Shown here: in pieces, positions 1 to 5,007 of the stretch
Layout of the letters: each line of letters begins with the position of its first letter
Numbering within the stretch: the stretch's first letter is position 1
From: CAZFQD01 sp964520885
GTDB lineage: Bacteria; Bacillota; Clostridia; Oscillospirales; SIG519
Assembly: GCA_964520885.1 (NCBI GenBank)
Contig: CAZFQD010000131.1
Location: 1-5,901 of the forward strand
Direction of reading: 5' to 3'
Length of the DNA stretch: 5,901 nucleotides
Program-made: the position numbers and the translations under genes
The notes under the pieces: generated by a model
The model's database searches: none
The model's input: the letters and a program-made list of their open reading frames with translations, nothing else
What the model was told of the DNA's origin: nothing

Positions 1-7
1 CACCTCC
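1..7 (-). promoter_or_regulatory. Shine-Dalgarno site of a gene lying left of the window
   Basis: The minus strand reads GGAGGTG at the very edge of the window, a near-perfect ribosome binding site pointing leftwards. This suggests that a minus-strand gene starts just outside the window and is divergent from the unit at 39-436. Its product cannot be seen. Confidence 0.45.
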
Positions 8-101
8 AATATACTTGTATCATTTTTTACACTTTTACTTGATTTTATACTATTACTATGCTATAATCGGTTGTAAAAGTGATACAAAATATATTTGGAG
101 G
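3..101. repeat. imperfect inverted repeat flanking a promoter
   Basis: The left arm (about 3-30) and right arm (about 73-101) are near mirror images. CCTCCAA (3-9) matches TTGGAGG (95-101), TTGTATCA (15-22) matches TGATACAA (80-87), and TTTTTTAC (23-30) resembles GTAAAAG (73-79) in reverse. Both strands therefore carry, reading outward, a GTAAAA / TGATACAA / TATATT / GGAGG series. The two arms flank the promoter at 39-67. This could be a duplicated operator with duplicated leader for two divergent genes, or the ends of a small palindromic element. I do not recognise the TGATACAA box as a known operator. Confidence 0.6.
39..67 (+). promoter_or_regulatory. sigma-A type promoter of the CxxC small protein unit
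   Basis: TTGATT (39-44) and TATAAT (62-67) are separated by exactly 17 bp. The -10 is perfect and the -35 matches 4 of 6 consensus bases. Transcription would start near 74, inside the right arm of the inverted repeat, giving a leader of about 190 nt before the start codon at 266. Confidence 0.7.
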
Positions 102-114
102 ATTAATTAAAAAT

Positions 115-199
115 TGAATGTAAAAACCCTTTATTTATGAGCTTTTCACATTCAGAGTTGGCTTTGCCAACATTGAATAACTCATAAGTAAGTTATTCA
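115..199 (+). ncRNA. candidate structured leader RNA with alternative pairings
   Basis: Four segments can pair in two exclusive ways. TGAATGT (115-121) pairs with ACATTCA (148-154), and TGAATAACT (174-182) pairs with AGTTATTCA (191-199). Alternatively ATTCA (150-154) pairs with TGAAT (174-178). That stacks on the perfect hairpin GTTGGC-TTT-GCCAAC (157-171) and is closed by TTTATGAG (134-141) with CTCATAAG (181-188). This resembles the logic of an attenuator or riboswitch. No U-tract follows 199, so intrinsic termination there is unlikely. I do not recognise an RNA family, and AT-rich DNA folds easily, so this is a candidate only. Confidence 0.4.
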
Positions 200-265
200 G
201 TAAGCCCTAAATATCACAATAATAAATGAAAAATTAATATTATATTTTAAGGAGAGAAATATGTT

Positions 266-436
266 GTGGCTGAGTTTTGTTTAGAATGTTGGAATAAATT
301 AAATGACGACAATCTGACTAAGAAAGATGTCGTCATTTCAAAAGGCTTAGATTTATGTGAGGGTTGTGGGAAATTTAAGCAAGTCATTATTTGCTATAAA
401 AAAAGAAAAGAAAAGCATAAAAAAAGCGAAAACTAA
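266..436 (+). CDS. small CxxC/CxxC zinc-ribbon-like protein, function unknown
   Basis: This is a 56-residue ORF with a GTG start. AAGGAG (249-254) lies 11 nt upstream, and an in-frame TAA at 248-250 rules out a longer form. An ATG at 261 in another frame stops after seven codons. The protein reads MAEFCLECWNKLN near its start. It has two CxxC pairs (C5/C8 and C31/C34, the second as LCEGCG), spaced like a four-cysteine zinc ribbon, and a lysine-rich tail (about 45-53). From memory, similar small proteins with an FCLxCWNK start and LDLCExCG centre are common in Clostridia without an assigned role. The layout fits a cytoplasmic metal-binding protein, but no substrate or partner is visible. Its stop codon overlaps that of pdxT on the other strand (433-436). 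A 14-bp hairpin lies within the coding sequence (301-338). Confidence 0.8.
   Translation: MAEFCLECWNKLNDDNLTKKDVVISKGLDLCEGCGKFKQVIICYKKRKEKHKKSEN
301..338 (-). terminator. hairpin inside the small CDS, possible terminator for pdxST
   Basis: AAATGACGAC (301-310) pairs perfectly with GTCGTCATTT (329-338). After a one-base bulge (311), ATCT (312-315) pairs with AGAT (325-328), leaving a 9-nt loop. On the minus strand the stem is followed by AATTTATT, which is only moderately U-rich. It lies about 95 nt beyond the pdxT stop, where no other terminator is seen. It may end the pdxST transcript while lying in coding sequence of the opposite gene. Confidence 0.35.
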
Positions 437-1017
437 AGTTTCCACTTTTTCGCCATATCTACAAAGTATTTATGAAAACATAAATTATCCGAAATCTCCG
501 GATGAAATGATGTTGCAAGCATATTATCTTGTTGCACTGCAACAATTTTATTATTAATATTGGCAAGCACCTTAACATTACCCAATGCTTTTTCAACCCA
601 TGGTGCACGGATAAACGCAAGGGGTATTTCATCACAACAAATCTCTGGGATTACTATTGTAGTTTTAAAACTGTCAAGTTGACTGCCATAGGCATTTCGT
701 TTAACCACAATATCCATAACCCCAAGATGAACGGTATCTTCCCCCACAATCTCTTTTGCTAATAAAATCATACCCGCACAAGTGCCCCATACAGGCATAC
801 CTTGCTTTATCTTTGACTTTATTGGGTTCATTAAATCAAAGATATTTAAAAGTTTTCCAATTGTTGTACTTTCTCCGCCGGGCAGTATTAAACCGAAGAT
901 TATATCTAAATCGTTTATTGTTCTAACTTCAATTGCCTGAACATCTTCTATACTGTTTAACATCTTAATGTGTTCAACAACAGAACCTTGTAAGGCAAGT
1001 ACACCAATGCAAATCAA
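433..1017 (-). CDS. pdxT: pyridoxal 5'-phosphate synthase, glutaminase subunit PdxT
   Basis: PdxT is a class I glutamine amidotransferase. It hydrolyses glutamine and channels ammonia to PdxS for PLP synthesis in the cytoplasm. Family motifs are all present: GVLALQGSVVEH near the start, LPGGESTT (about 45-52), the nucleophile Cys80 in GTCAG, RNAYGSQ and SF, FIRAPW, and His172/Glu174 in FHPE. Cys, His and Glu form the expected triad. The length of about 194 residues is normal. I chose the TTG at 1017: AGAGGG (1026-1031) lies 8 nt upstream, and the product then begins close to IGVLALQG as in homologues. A GTG at 1026 (197 residues) would have its Shine-Dalgarno directly against the start codon. 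With TTG, 2 nt separate the gene from the pdxS stop, indicating translational coupling. Confidence 0.95.
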   Translation of the reverse strand: MICIGVLALQGSVVEHIKMLNSIEDVQAIEVRTINDLDIIFGLILPGGESTTIGKLLNIFDLMNPIKSKIKQGMPVWGTCAGMILLAKEIVGEDTVHLGVMDIVVKRNAYGSQLDSFKTTIVIPEICCDEIPLAFIRAPWVEKALGNVKVLANINNKIVAVQQDNMLATSFHPEISDNLCFHKYFVDMAKKWKL

Positions 1018-1019
1018 TG

Positions 1020-1898
1020 TTACCACCCTCTATTTGCTAATGTGTTTTCAGGAGAAATTTCAGATATTTCAATGCCTTTCATAGGCTCGCCTAAATCCTG
1101 CGAAACTTCTGCAATTATTTTAGGGTCATTGAAATATGCTGTTGCTTTTACAATTGCTTTAGCTGTTTTTTCTGGGTTTTGAGATTTAAATATTCCTGAG
1201 CCCACAAATACTCCCTGTGCTCCAAGTTGCATCATAAGAGCGGCATCAGCAGGAGTTGCAATTCCACCGGCGGCAAAATTTACTACCGGCAACTTTCCGG
1301 TTTTGGCTAACTCAACAACCAATTCATAAGGAGCACCAATATCCTTTGCAAATGTCATAAGCTCCTCTTTTGGCAAATTGACAAGTTTTCGTATTTCACC
1401 CATAATAGTTCTCATATGTCTAACAGCCTCAACAACATTGCCTGTGCCGGCTTCACCCTTTGTTCTAATCATTGCCGCACCTTCGCCAATTCTTCTTAGT
1501 GCTTCCCCTAAATTTCTCGCTCCGCATACAAATGGGATTTTAAATTGATGCTTGTCTATATGAAACATTTCATCAGCTGGTGTTAAAACTTCGCTTTCAT
1601 CAATATAGTCTATCCCTAATGCTTCAAGAATTTGAGCTTCAACTATATGTCCAATCCTCGCTTTAGCCATTACAGGAATTGAAACCGCTTTTTTTATTTC
1701 TATAATCATTTTTGGATCGGACATTCTTGCAACTCCGCCCTGCTTTCTAATGTCAGAAGGAACTCTTTCAAGTGCCATAACAGCAACTGCACCAGCTTCA
1801 TTGGCAATTATAGCTTCCTTCACATTTGTAACATCCATAATAACTCCGCCCTTTAACATTTGGGCAAGATTTTTGTTTAATTCATATCTTTCGTTCAT
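1020..1898 (-). CDS. pdxS: pyridoxal 5'-phosphate synthase, synthase subunit PdxS
   Basis: PdxS is the (beta/alpha)8 synthase subunit that builds PLP from a pentose phosphate, glyceraldehyde 3-phosphate and ammonia supplied by PdxT. In known enzymes twelve copies form the core that PdxT decorates. The 292 residues match the usual length. Visible landmarks are Asp22 in GGVIMDV, Lys79 in PVMAKARIGH (the lysine that binds the pentose), Lys147 in IRTKGEAGTGN (the second active-site lysine) and the phosphate-binding FAAGGIATPADAA and GVFVGSGIF segments. The ATG at 1898 has AGGAGG (1908-1913) 9 nt upstream. It lies 50 nt downstream of the 64-residue ORF and directly precedes pdxT in the conserved pdxS-pdxT order. 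A TATAAT on the minus strand (1933-1938) could give an internal promoter, but its -35 is poor. Confidence 0.97.
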   Translation of the reverse strand: MNERYELNKNLAQMLKGGVIMDVTNVKEAIIANEAGAVAVMALERVPSDIRKQGGVARMSDPKMIIEIKKAVSIPVMAKARIGHIVEAQILEALGIDYIDESEVLTPADEMFHIDKHQFKIPFVCGARNLGEALRRIGEGAAMIRTKGEAGTGNVVEAVRHMRTIMGEIRKLVNLPKEELMTFAKDIGAPYELVVELAKTGKLPVVNFAAGGIATPADAALMMQLGAQGVFVGSGIFKSQNPEKTAKAIVKATAYFNDPKIIAEVSQDLGEPMKGIEISEISPENTLANRGW

Positions 1899-1948
1899 TG
1901 GTTTGTTCCTCCTACATAATCTTATAAATATAATTATACTATATTTTA

Positions 1949-2143
1949 TTATTTCTTTTCGTTCTCCTTAAGTTTTTCCATTAAGTTATCCATATGCTTT
2001 ATATCTGCTTTAATTGAAGAAACCTCTAATTCAAAGGGAGTTTTTTTCCTTTCAATAATTATAGGATTATTTTCTAAGGAAAATTCCTCTTCTAAAATAT
2101 CTATAGTTAAATATCCACCGTTTGCATATTCATATCTTTTCAA
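1949..2143 (-). CDS. 64-residue hypothetical protein upstream of pdxS
   Basis: I do not recognise this protein. It is short and highly charged, with no signal peptide or membrane segment. The N-terminal half contains YANGGYLTID and an acidic stretch. The C-terminal third (about 40-64) looks like an amphipathic, lysine/glutamate-rich helix with coiled-coil character. The start is TTG at 2143. It is supported by AAGGAAGTGA just upstream, which matches the anti-SD with one mismatch, and by a good promoter at 2176-2204. It is the first gene of the unit that continues into pdxS after 50 nt. A cytoplasmic accessory or regulatory role is possible, but nothing in the sequence shows one. Confidence 0.7.
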   Translation of the reverse strand: MKRYEYANGGYLTIDILEEEFSLENNPIIIERKKTPFELEVSSIKADIKHMDNLMEKLKENEKK

Positions 2144-2175
2144 TTATTTCACTTCCTTTGAAAATACTCTTTTAT

Positions 2176-2204
2176 ATTATATCAAAAAAAATATAATTTT
2201 TTAA
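2176..2204 (-). promoter_or_regulatory. promoter of the 64-residue ORF / pdxS / pdxT unit
   Basis: On the minus strand TATAAT (2181-2176) is preceded by TGA, giving a TGN-extended -10. TTAAAA (2204-2199) lies 17 bp upstream and matches 4 of 6 consensus -35 bases. Transcription would begin near 2169, about 26 nt before the TTG start. Confidence 0.6.
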
Positions 2205-2230
2205 GTGTTTTTTAAAAAAAAGTTTAAAAA

Positions 2231-2259
2231 TTTTTATTTTGCATAAAAATAATTATAAA
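2231..2259 (+). promoter_or_regulatory. possible promoter of the DUF378 gene
   Basis: TATAAA (2254-2259) lies 17 bp after a T-rich -35-like TTTTTA (2231-2236). The surrounding DNA is almost pure A/T, so this placement is weak. It is the best candidate in the 159-bp divergent gap 2144-2302. Confidence 0.3.
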
Positions 2260-2302
2260 GGCAACAATAAATATGAAAACTCATTAATTAAGGAGTGATT
2301 AT

Positions 2303-2530
2303 ATGGTTTTCGATAGAATTGCTCTAATTTTAATAATAATTGGAGCTTTAAACTGGGGAAGTATAGGAGTTTTCGGTTTTGATATTGTTGGTTGGATGTT
2401 TGGTGGTCAGCTTATGACTATTAGCAGAGTAATCTTTACAATAGTTGGATTAGCAGGTGTTTGGGCTATTTCCCTTTTGTTTAGAGACAATGAAAGAATA
2501 GTTGAAAAAAAAAACTCACTAATTCCTTAA
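2303..2530 (+). CDS. DUF378 family two-helix membrane protein (YuzA-like)
   Basis: This is a 75-residue membrane protein of the DUF378 family. The family signature is visible: a first hydrophobic helix (about 5-26) containing LNWGSIGVFGFDIVGWMFG, then a short loop with SRVIFTIVGLAGVW beginning the second helix (about 40-62). The C-terminus is charged and probably cytoplasmic. The family is widespread in Firmicutes and its biochemical role is unknown. The ATG at 2303 is preceded by AAGGAGTGAT (AAGGAG at 2290-2295, 7-nt spacing). It is a single-gene unit, divergent from the pdx unit and convergent with the DUF4430 lipoprotein. The terminator at 2533-2572 starts 2 nt after its stop codon. Confidence 0.92.
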   Translation: MVFDRIALILIIIGALNWGSIGVFGFDIVGWMFGGQLMTISRVIFTIVGLAGVWAISLLFRDNERIVEKKNSLIP

Positions 2531-2532
2531 AA

Positions 2533-2572
2533 CACAAAGGGACTGCTTATTTCATAAGTCAGTCCCTTTGTG
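2533..2572. terminator. bidirectional intrinsic terminator
   Basis: CACAAAGGGACTG (2533-2545) pairs without mismatch with CAGTCCCTTTGTG (2560-2572). The stem extends after a single bulged T (2559) by CTTAT/ATAAG around a TTC loop. The plus strand continues into a T-rich stretch and the minus strand into TTTTAAG. It sits between the convergent DUF378 and DUF4430 genes and probably ends both transcripts. Confidence 0.88.
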
Positions 2573-2619
2573 CGTTATTATTTTAATTGAAGAAAGCAAC
2601 TTTAATTGTCATTTGTCAA

Positions 2620-3270
2620 TTATTCTACATCTTTGCCATAATTTAAAGTATAAAGCCATTCTACTTTATCGGTAGATTTTAACTTATAAGACGAACAACC
2701 GACAGAAGGTTTAACTCCATTTACTTTATATATCCATCCGCTTTCAGTATTAACGCTCTTTTCGGCCAAATTATCAATTGAACGAATGTAAGCTAATCCA
2801 AAAGATTTTGAATAAGAAAGCTGAATATTGTTATCCTTACAAACCTTTTCAAGCACTGCAAAAACCGAAACCTCATCAGTTATATCAACATTCCCCTCAA
2901 ATACTGTTTTAAGATGAGTTTTTATTAAAAAATTCGCATCCATCTTTTCCTCAACTTTTGATGAAACTTCCTCACTTGAAATAATACTTGACGAAATGTT
3001 ACTACTTTGTATATTACTTGATGCAGTATTGCTTGAAATGTAGTTTTTATTACTCGATAAATTGCTACTGATATACACATTGTTACCACTATCAATAGTT
3101 GTGTTAGATATTGTAGTGTTACTACTTATCGTATTACTGCTAACTTCTTGACTGCTTTCTTTAGATAATTCCATTATTTTGTTAATTTTATTTGTAATGT
3201 TTTTATCCTTACAAGAAGAAAGAATTAATACAAGTAATAAAATAAAAATTAATGAAATTTTTAGTTTCAT
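2620..3270 (-). CDS. lipoprotein with DUF4430 (transcobalamin C-terminal-like) domain
   Basis: This is a 216-residue exported lipoprotein. Residues 1-20 form a lipoprotein signal ending in the lipobox LSSC, with lipidated Cys20. Residues about 39-104 are a Ser/Asn-rich linker with recurring SSN units. Residues about 113-212 match DUF4430, the domain that resembles the C-terminal beta domain of animal transcobalamin and intrinsic factor. Typical features are VFAVLEKVCKDN, GLAYIRSIDNLAE, SGWIYKVNGVKP, VGCSSYKLKSTDKVEWLYT. I chose the ATG at 3270 because it begins exactly at the signal peptide, with AGAGAG (3281-3286) upstream. A TTG at 3303 would add eleven residues, overlap the upstream gene and lack a good ribosome site. 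The gene follows the barrel/dockerin gene by 22 nt in one operon behind the cobalamin riboswitch. Cobalamin or corrinoid binding at the cell surface is inferred from domain plus riboswitch, not shown. Confidence 0.9.
   Translation of the reverse strand: MKLKISLIFILLLVLILSSCKDKNITNKINKIMELSKESSQEVSSNTISSNTTISNTTIDSGNNVYISSNLSSNKNYISSNTASSNIQSSNISSSIISSEEVSSKVEEKMDANFLIKTHLKTVFEGNVDITDEVSVFAVLEKVCKDNNIQLSYSKSFGLAYIRSIDNLAEKSVNTESGWIYKVNGVKPSVGCSSYKLKSTDKVEWLYTLNYGKDVE
2959..3158 (-). repeat. Ser/Asn-rich low-complexity linker coding repeat
   Basis: About 65 codons encode irregular repeats of SSN, ISSN and SNTT type between the lipid anchor and the DUF4430 domain. The DNA is correspondingly repetitive, with recurring AGT-AGT-AA(T/C)-like codon groups on the minus strand. 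It probably works as a flexible spacer through the cell wall, and repeat slippage could change its length between strains. Confidence 0.7.
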
Positions 3271-3292
3271 ACTATAACTTCTCTCTGATTTT

Positions 3293-4681
3293 TTAACTAT
3301 CAATTCCCAAAATATGCTTTTTCATTTTAATTAAGTCGCTTATGGAAATTGAAGTATCGTTGCACAAATCACCTGCGGATAGATAAGCACCTGATAACTC
3401 GCTTATTAATAACAAATGTTGTTTCATAATTGCTAAGTCACTTATGGTAGCTTCGCAATCTCCGTCTAAATCCCCTTTTACTGATACGGTATATGATTTT
3501 TCAACATCCAATGCACCATATACATACACCTCAATAGAAACACCGGTTCCCACCTTTGTGTAAATTCCCGTATAATTGGCATCATTTATTTGAAGCAAGT
3601 CTTTGTCTATCAATTTAACCGTAACACCACTATCCAAAGTTATACTTGCTAAAAAATCTTCAATACTTGTATTTTCGGCAACTCCCATTAATATTCCATC
3701 TGCCGTGGCAGTCATTGATGGATTCCAATGTGCAGTAGAAAAAGCAAAGTTAGTGCTTGAAAGCATTTTGAATGGACTTCTGCCATTTTTCATTGAAACT
3801 AATGCAAAAAAGGTTTGTGCTGTTGAAAAACCGTCAAAAGTTTGTTCGCCATTAATTGAAATTCTATATGAACCATTAGTATTTTTAAATGCCAATAATC
3901 TGTTTGCCAAACCTTTATATTCTAAACTAAATGGGTCTTTACCCAAATCAACTAACGCTGTTATAACAACTGAATCTGTGCTTGCACTTTCTTCTTGAAC
4001 CCAATTTCCGCCACCATCTTGAACCCAACCTAAAAATCCTCCATTTGCAGCTTGCTGAGTTTTAATGTAACTAAGAGCACCGTTAATAACATCCTCCGTG
4101 CCTGCAACATCTCTATGCCCTGCTAATGCCCAAAGCATCATTGCAGTAGAATCGGTGTCGGAATAACCCCAATATCCAAAGCCACCGTCAGCATCTTGTT
4201 GAGAAATCAACCACTCTGTTGCTTTTGTTTTATTATAATCAGCCTTTGCCGCATCAAGTGCTAACATAGCAATAAAATGCGAATAAATTGAGCCTCCAAA
4301 ATCACCGTCAACCCCTTGCTTTGCTATTAACATTGCCACTAAATCTTTACCTTCTACATATGTTGAGGGGTTTTTGCCACTTGACAAGGCAACTAAAATA
4401 AATTTGGACATTAAGCCTATTTCACTGCCATCGGTATTATCAATATCTGCTGCTACTAACCCTGCATCTTCTTTATTTAAAGAAAACTCCTCGCCATCAA
4501 TTTTATAGCCTAACTGGGCAAGAGCCAAAGCCTCTTCGTAGCCACTGATTTCCAATCTGTTGTTTAAATAATAATTCTCTGTAGCAGATACCTCGTCTGT
4601 CACATTTAGTGTTTCTGTTGCTGAGGCTGTAATATTAAAAATTAACAATACTGCCATAAATACTAATACAAATTTTTTCAT
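3293..4681 (-). CDS. secreted prenyltransferase-repeat (transcobalamin barrel-like) protein with dockerin
   Basis: This is a 462-residue exported protein. Residues 1-21 are a signal peptide, probably cleaved after ASA. Residues about 85-303 carry prenyltransferase/squalene-cyclase-type repeats, seen as QGVDGDFGGSIYSHFIAMLAL, QQDADGGFGYWGYSDTDSTAMMLWAL, QQAANGGFLGW with STDSVVITAL, and NTNGSYRI with DGFSTAQTFFALVSM. These build alpha6/alpha6 barrels, as in transcobalamin and intrinsic factor. The complete DxDD motif of class II terpene cyclases is absent, arguing against a cyclase. Residues about 322-401 resemble a beta-rich module often found before dockerins. Residues about 402-460 are a type I dockerin with two Ca-loop/helix repeats (GDLDGD...ISDL and GDLCND...ISDL). 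The second loop has Cys instead of the usual Asp/Asn at ligand position 3. AGGAG lies 9 nt before the ATG. Cobalamin riboswitch control and the adjacent DUF4430 gene suggest the barrel half of a cobalamin binder. Confidence 0.88.
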   Translation of the reverse strand: MKKFVLVFMAVLLIFNITASATETLNVTDEVSATENYYLNNRLEISGYEEALALAQLGYKIDGEEFSLNKEDAGLVAADIDNTDGSEIGLMSKFILVALSSGKNPSTYVEGKDLVAMLIAKQGVDGDFGGSIYSHFIAMLALDAAKADYNKTKATEWLISQQDADGGFGYWGYSDTDSTAMMLWALAGHRDVAGTEDVINGALSYIKTQQAANGGFLGWVQDGGGNWVQEESASTDSVVITALVDLGKDPFSLEYKGLANRLLAFKNTNGSYRISINGEQTFDGFSTAQTFFALVSMKNGRSPFKMLSSTNFAFSTAHWNPSMTATADGILMGVAENTSIEDFLASITLDSGVTVKLIDKDLLQINDANYTGIYTKVGTGVSIEVYVYGALDVEKSYTVSVKGDLDGDCEATISDLAIMKQHLLLISELSGAYLSAGDLCNDTSISISDLIKMKKHILGIDS

Positions 4682-4723
4682 CTTTTTTACTCCTATTTAT
4701 TATTTTTCAATCTAAATAAAAAA

Positions 4724-4749
4724 CCACTCCCATAGAAAAATGGTAGTGG
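4724..4749 (-). terminator. terminator hairpin of the cobalamin riboswitch leader
   Basis: On the minus strand CCACTACCAT (4749-4740) pairs with ATGGGAGTGG (4733-4724) with one A-G mismatch and a 6-nt loop. Six Ts follow directly. It lies 43 nt before the start codon at 4681, downstream of the aptamer. This is the typical position of a transcription-terminating expression platform that silences the operon when cobalamin is bound. Confidence 0.8.
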
Positions 4750-4763
4750 TAAAAAGCAAAAAA

Positions 4764-4816
4764 GCCAAAAACACACAAACCTATTCTCCGTAGGTGAAAT
4801 TGTGATTTGTTTTGGC
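4764..4816 (-). terminator. first hairpin plus U-tract directly after the aptamer
   Basis: On the minus strand GCCAAAA (4816-4810) pairs with TTTTGGC (4770-4764). Inside it CACAA/TTGTG and ACCTA/TAGGT extend the stem to a CGGAGAA loop. TTTTTT-GC-TTTTT follows. The 5' GCC is also the 3' end of the conserved aptamer, so folding of this hairpin and of the aptamer's closing region may be coupled. It could be a second terminator or a P13-like switching helix. Confidence 0.55.
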
Positions 4817-4950
4817 AGGTCTTCTGACTTAGGTTCATAAATGCTTTTACCTTCCCGTTTCCAGTGGTATTTTTCGCATCTCCCCAATACAGCGGCGGGA
4901 CCGTTTGAGATTTAAACTCAATTCCCTATTAAGCCTTTCGGCACCTAAAC
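4814..4950 (-). ncRNA. cobalamin riboswitch aptamer
   Basis: The conserved cobalamin aptamer elements appear in order on the minus strand. GTTTAGGTGCC is at 4950-4940, then the P2 return and CTTAATAGGGAAT (4933-4921), CCCGCCGCTGTA (4899-4888), the B12-box-like TACCACTGG (4869-4861), GGGAAGG (4856-4850), and the 3' end AGTCAGAAGACCTGCC (4829-4814). GTATT/AATAC (4890-4886 with 4871-4867) forms a hairpin consistent with P5. The B12 box reads ACCACTG instead of the usual GCCACTG. No L5/L13 kissing pair was obvious. The aptamer controls the barrel/dockerin and DUF4430 genes, and is expected to turn them off when cobalamin is plentiful. Confidence 0.93.
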
Positions 4951-4970
4951 TTTTATTAAATTGTGTTCTT

Positions 4971-4999
4971 AATATATCATTTAGTTTTCATTTAGTCAA
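4971..4999 (-). promoter_or_regulatory. strong promoter of the riboswitch operon
   Basis: On the minus strand TTGACT (4999-4994) and TATATT (4976-4971) are 17 bp apart, and TGA precedes the -10, giving an extended -10. Both boxes match 5 of 6 consensus bases. Transcription would start near 4965, giving a leader of about 280 nt that begins just ahead of the aptamer. The -35 box lies only 8 bp beyond the fumarase stop codon. Confidence 0.85.
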
Positions 5000-5007
5000 G
5001 CACTTTT

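Noticed and set aside
529..762. Plus-strand ORF of 77 codons antisense to pdxT
   Set aside because: It lies inside pdxT, whose catalytic motifs are intact, and has no ribosome site.
3603..3998. Plus-strand ORF of 131 codons antisense to the barrel/dockerin gene
   Set aside because: It lies fully inside a well-supported gene on the other strand, with no ribosome site or family resemblance.
3770..4430. Terpene cyclase or protein prenyltransferase enzyme activity for the barrel protein
   Set aside because: The complete class II cyclase DxDD motif is missing, the protein is secreted with a dockerin, and the gene is under a cobalamin riboswitch. The repeat fold alone does not imply catalysis.
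4693..4887. Minus-strand ORF of 64 codons between the riboswitch promoter and the barrel gene
   Set aside because: It lies across the aptamer and both terminator hairpins, has no ribosome site and its protein has no recognisable character. It is a by-product of the RNA.
4779..4890. L5-L13 kissing loop of the cobalamin riboswitch
   Set aside because: The loops GGGGAGAUGCGAAA and CGGAGAA share GGAGA instead of being complementary, so no pair could be drawn.
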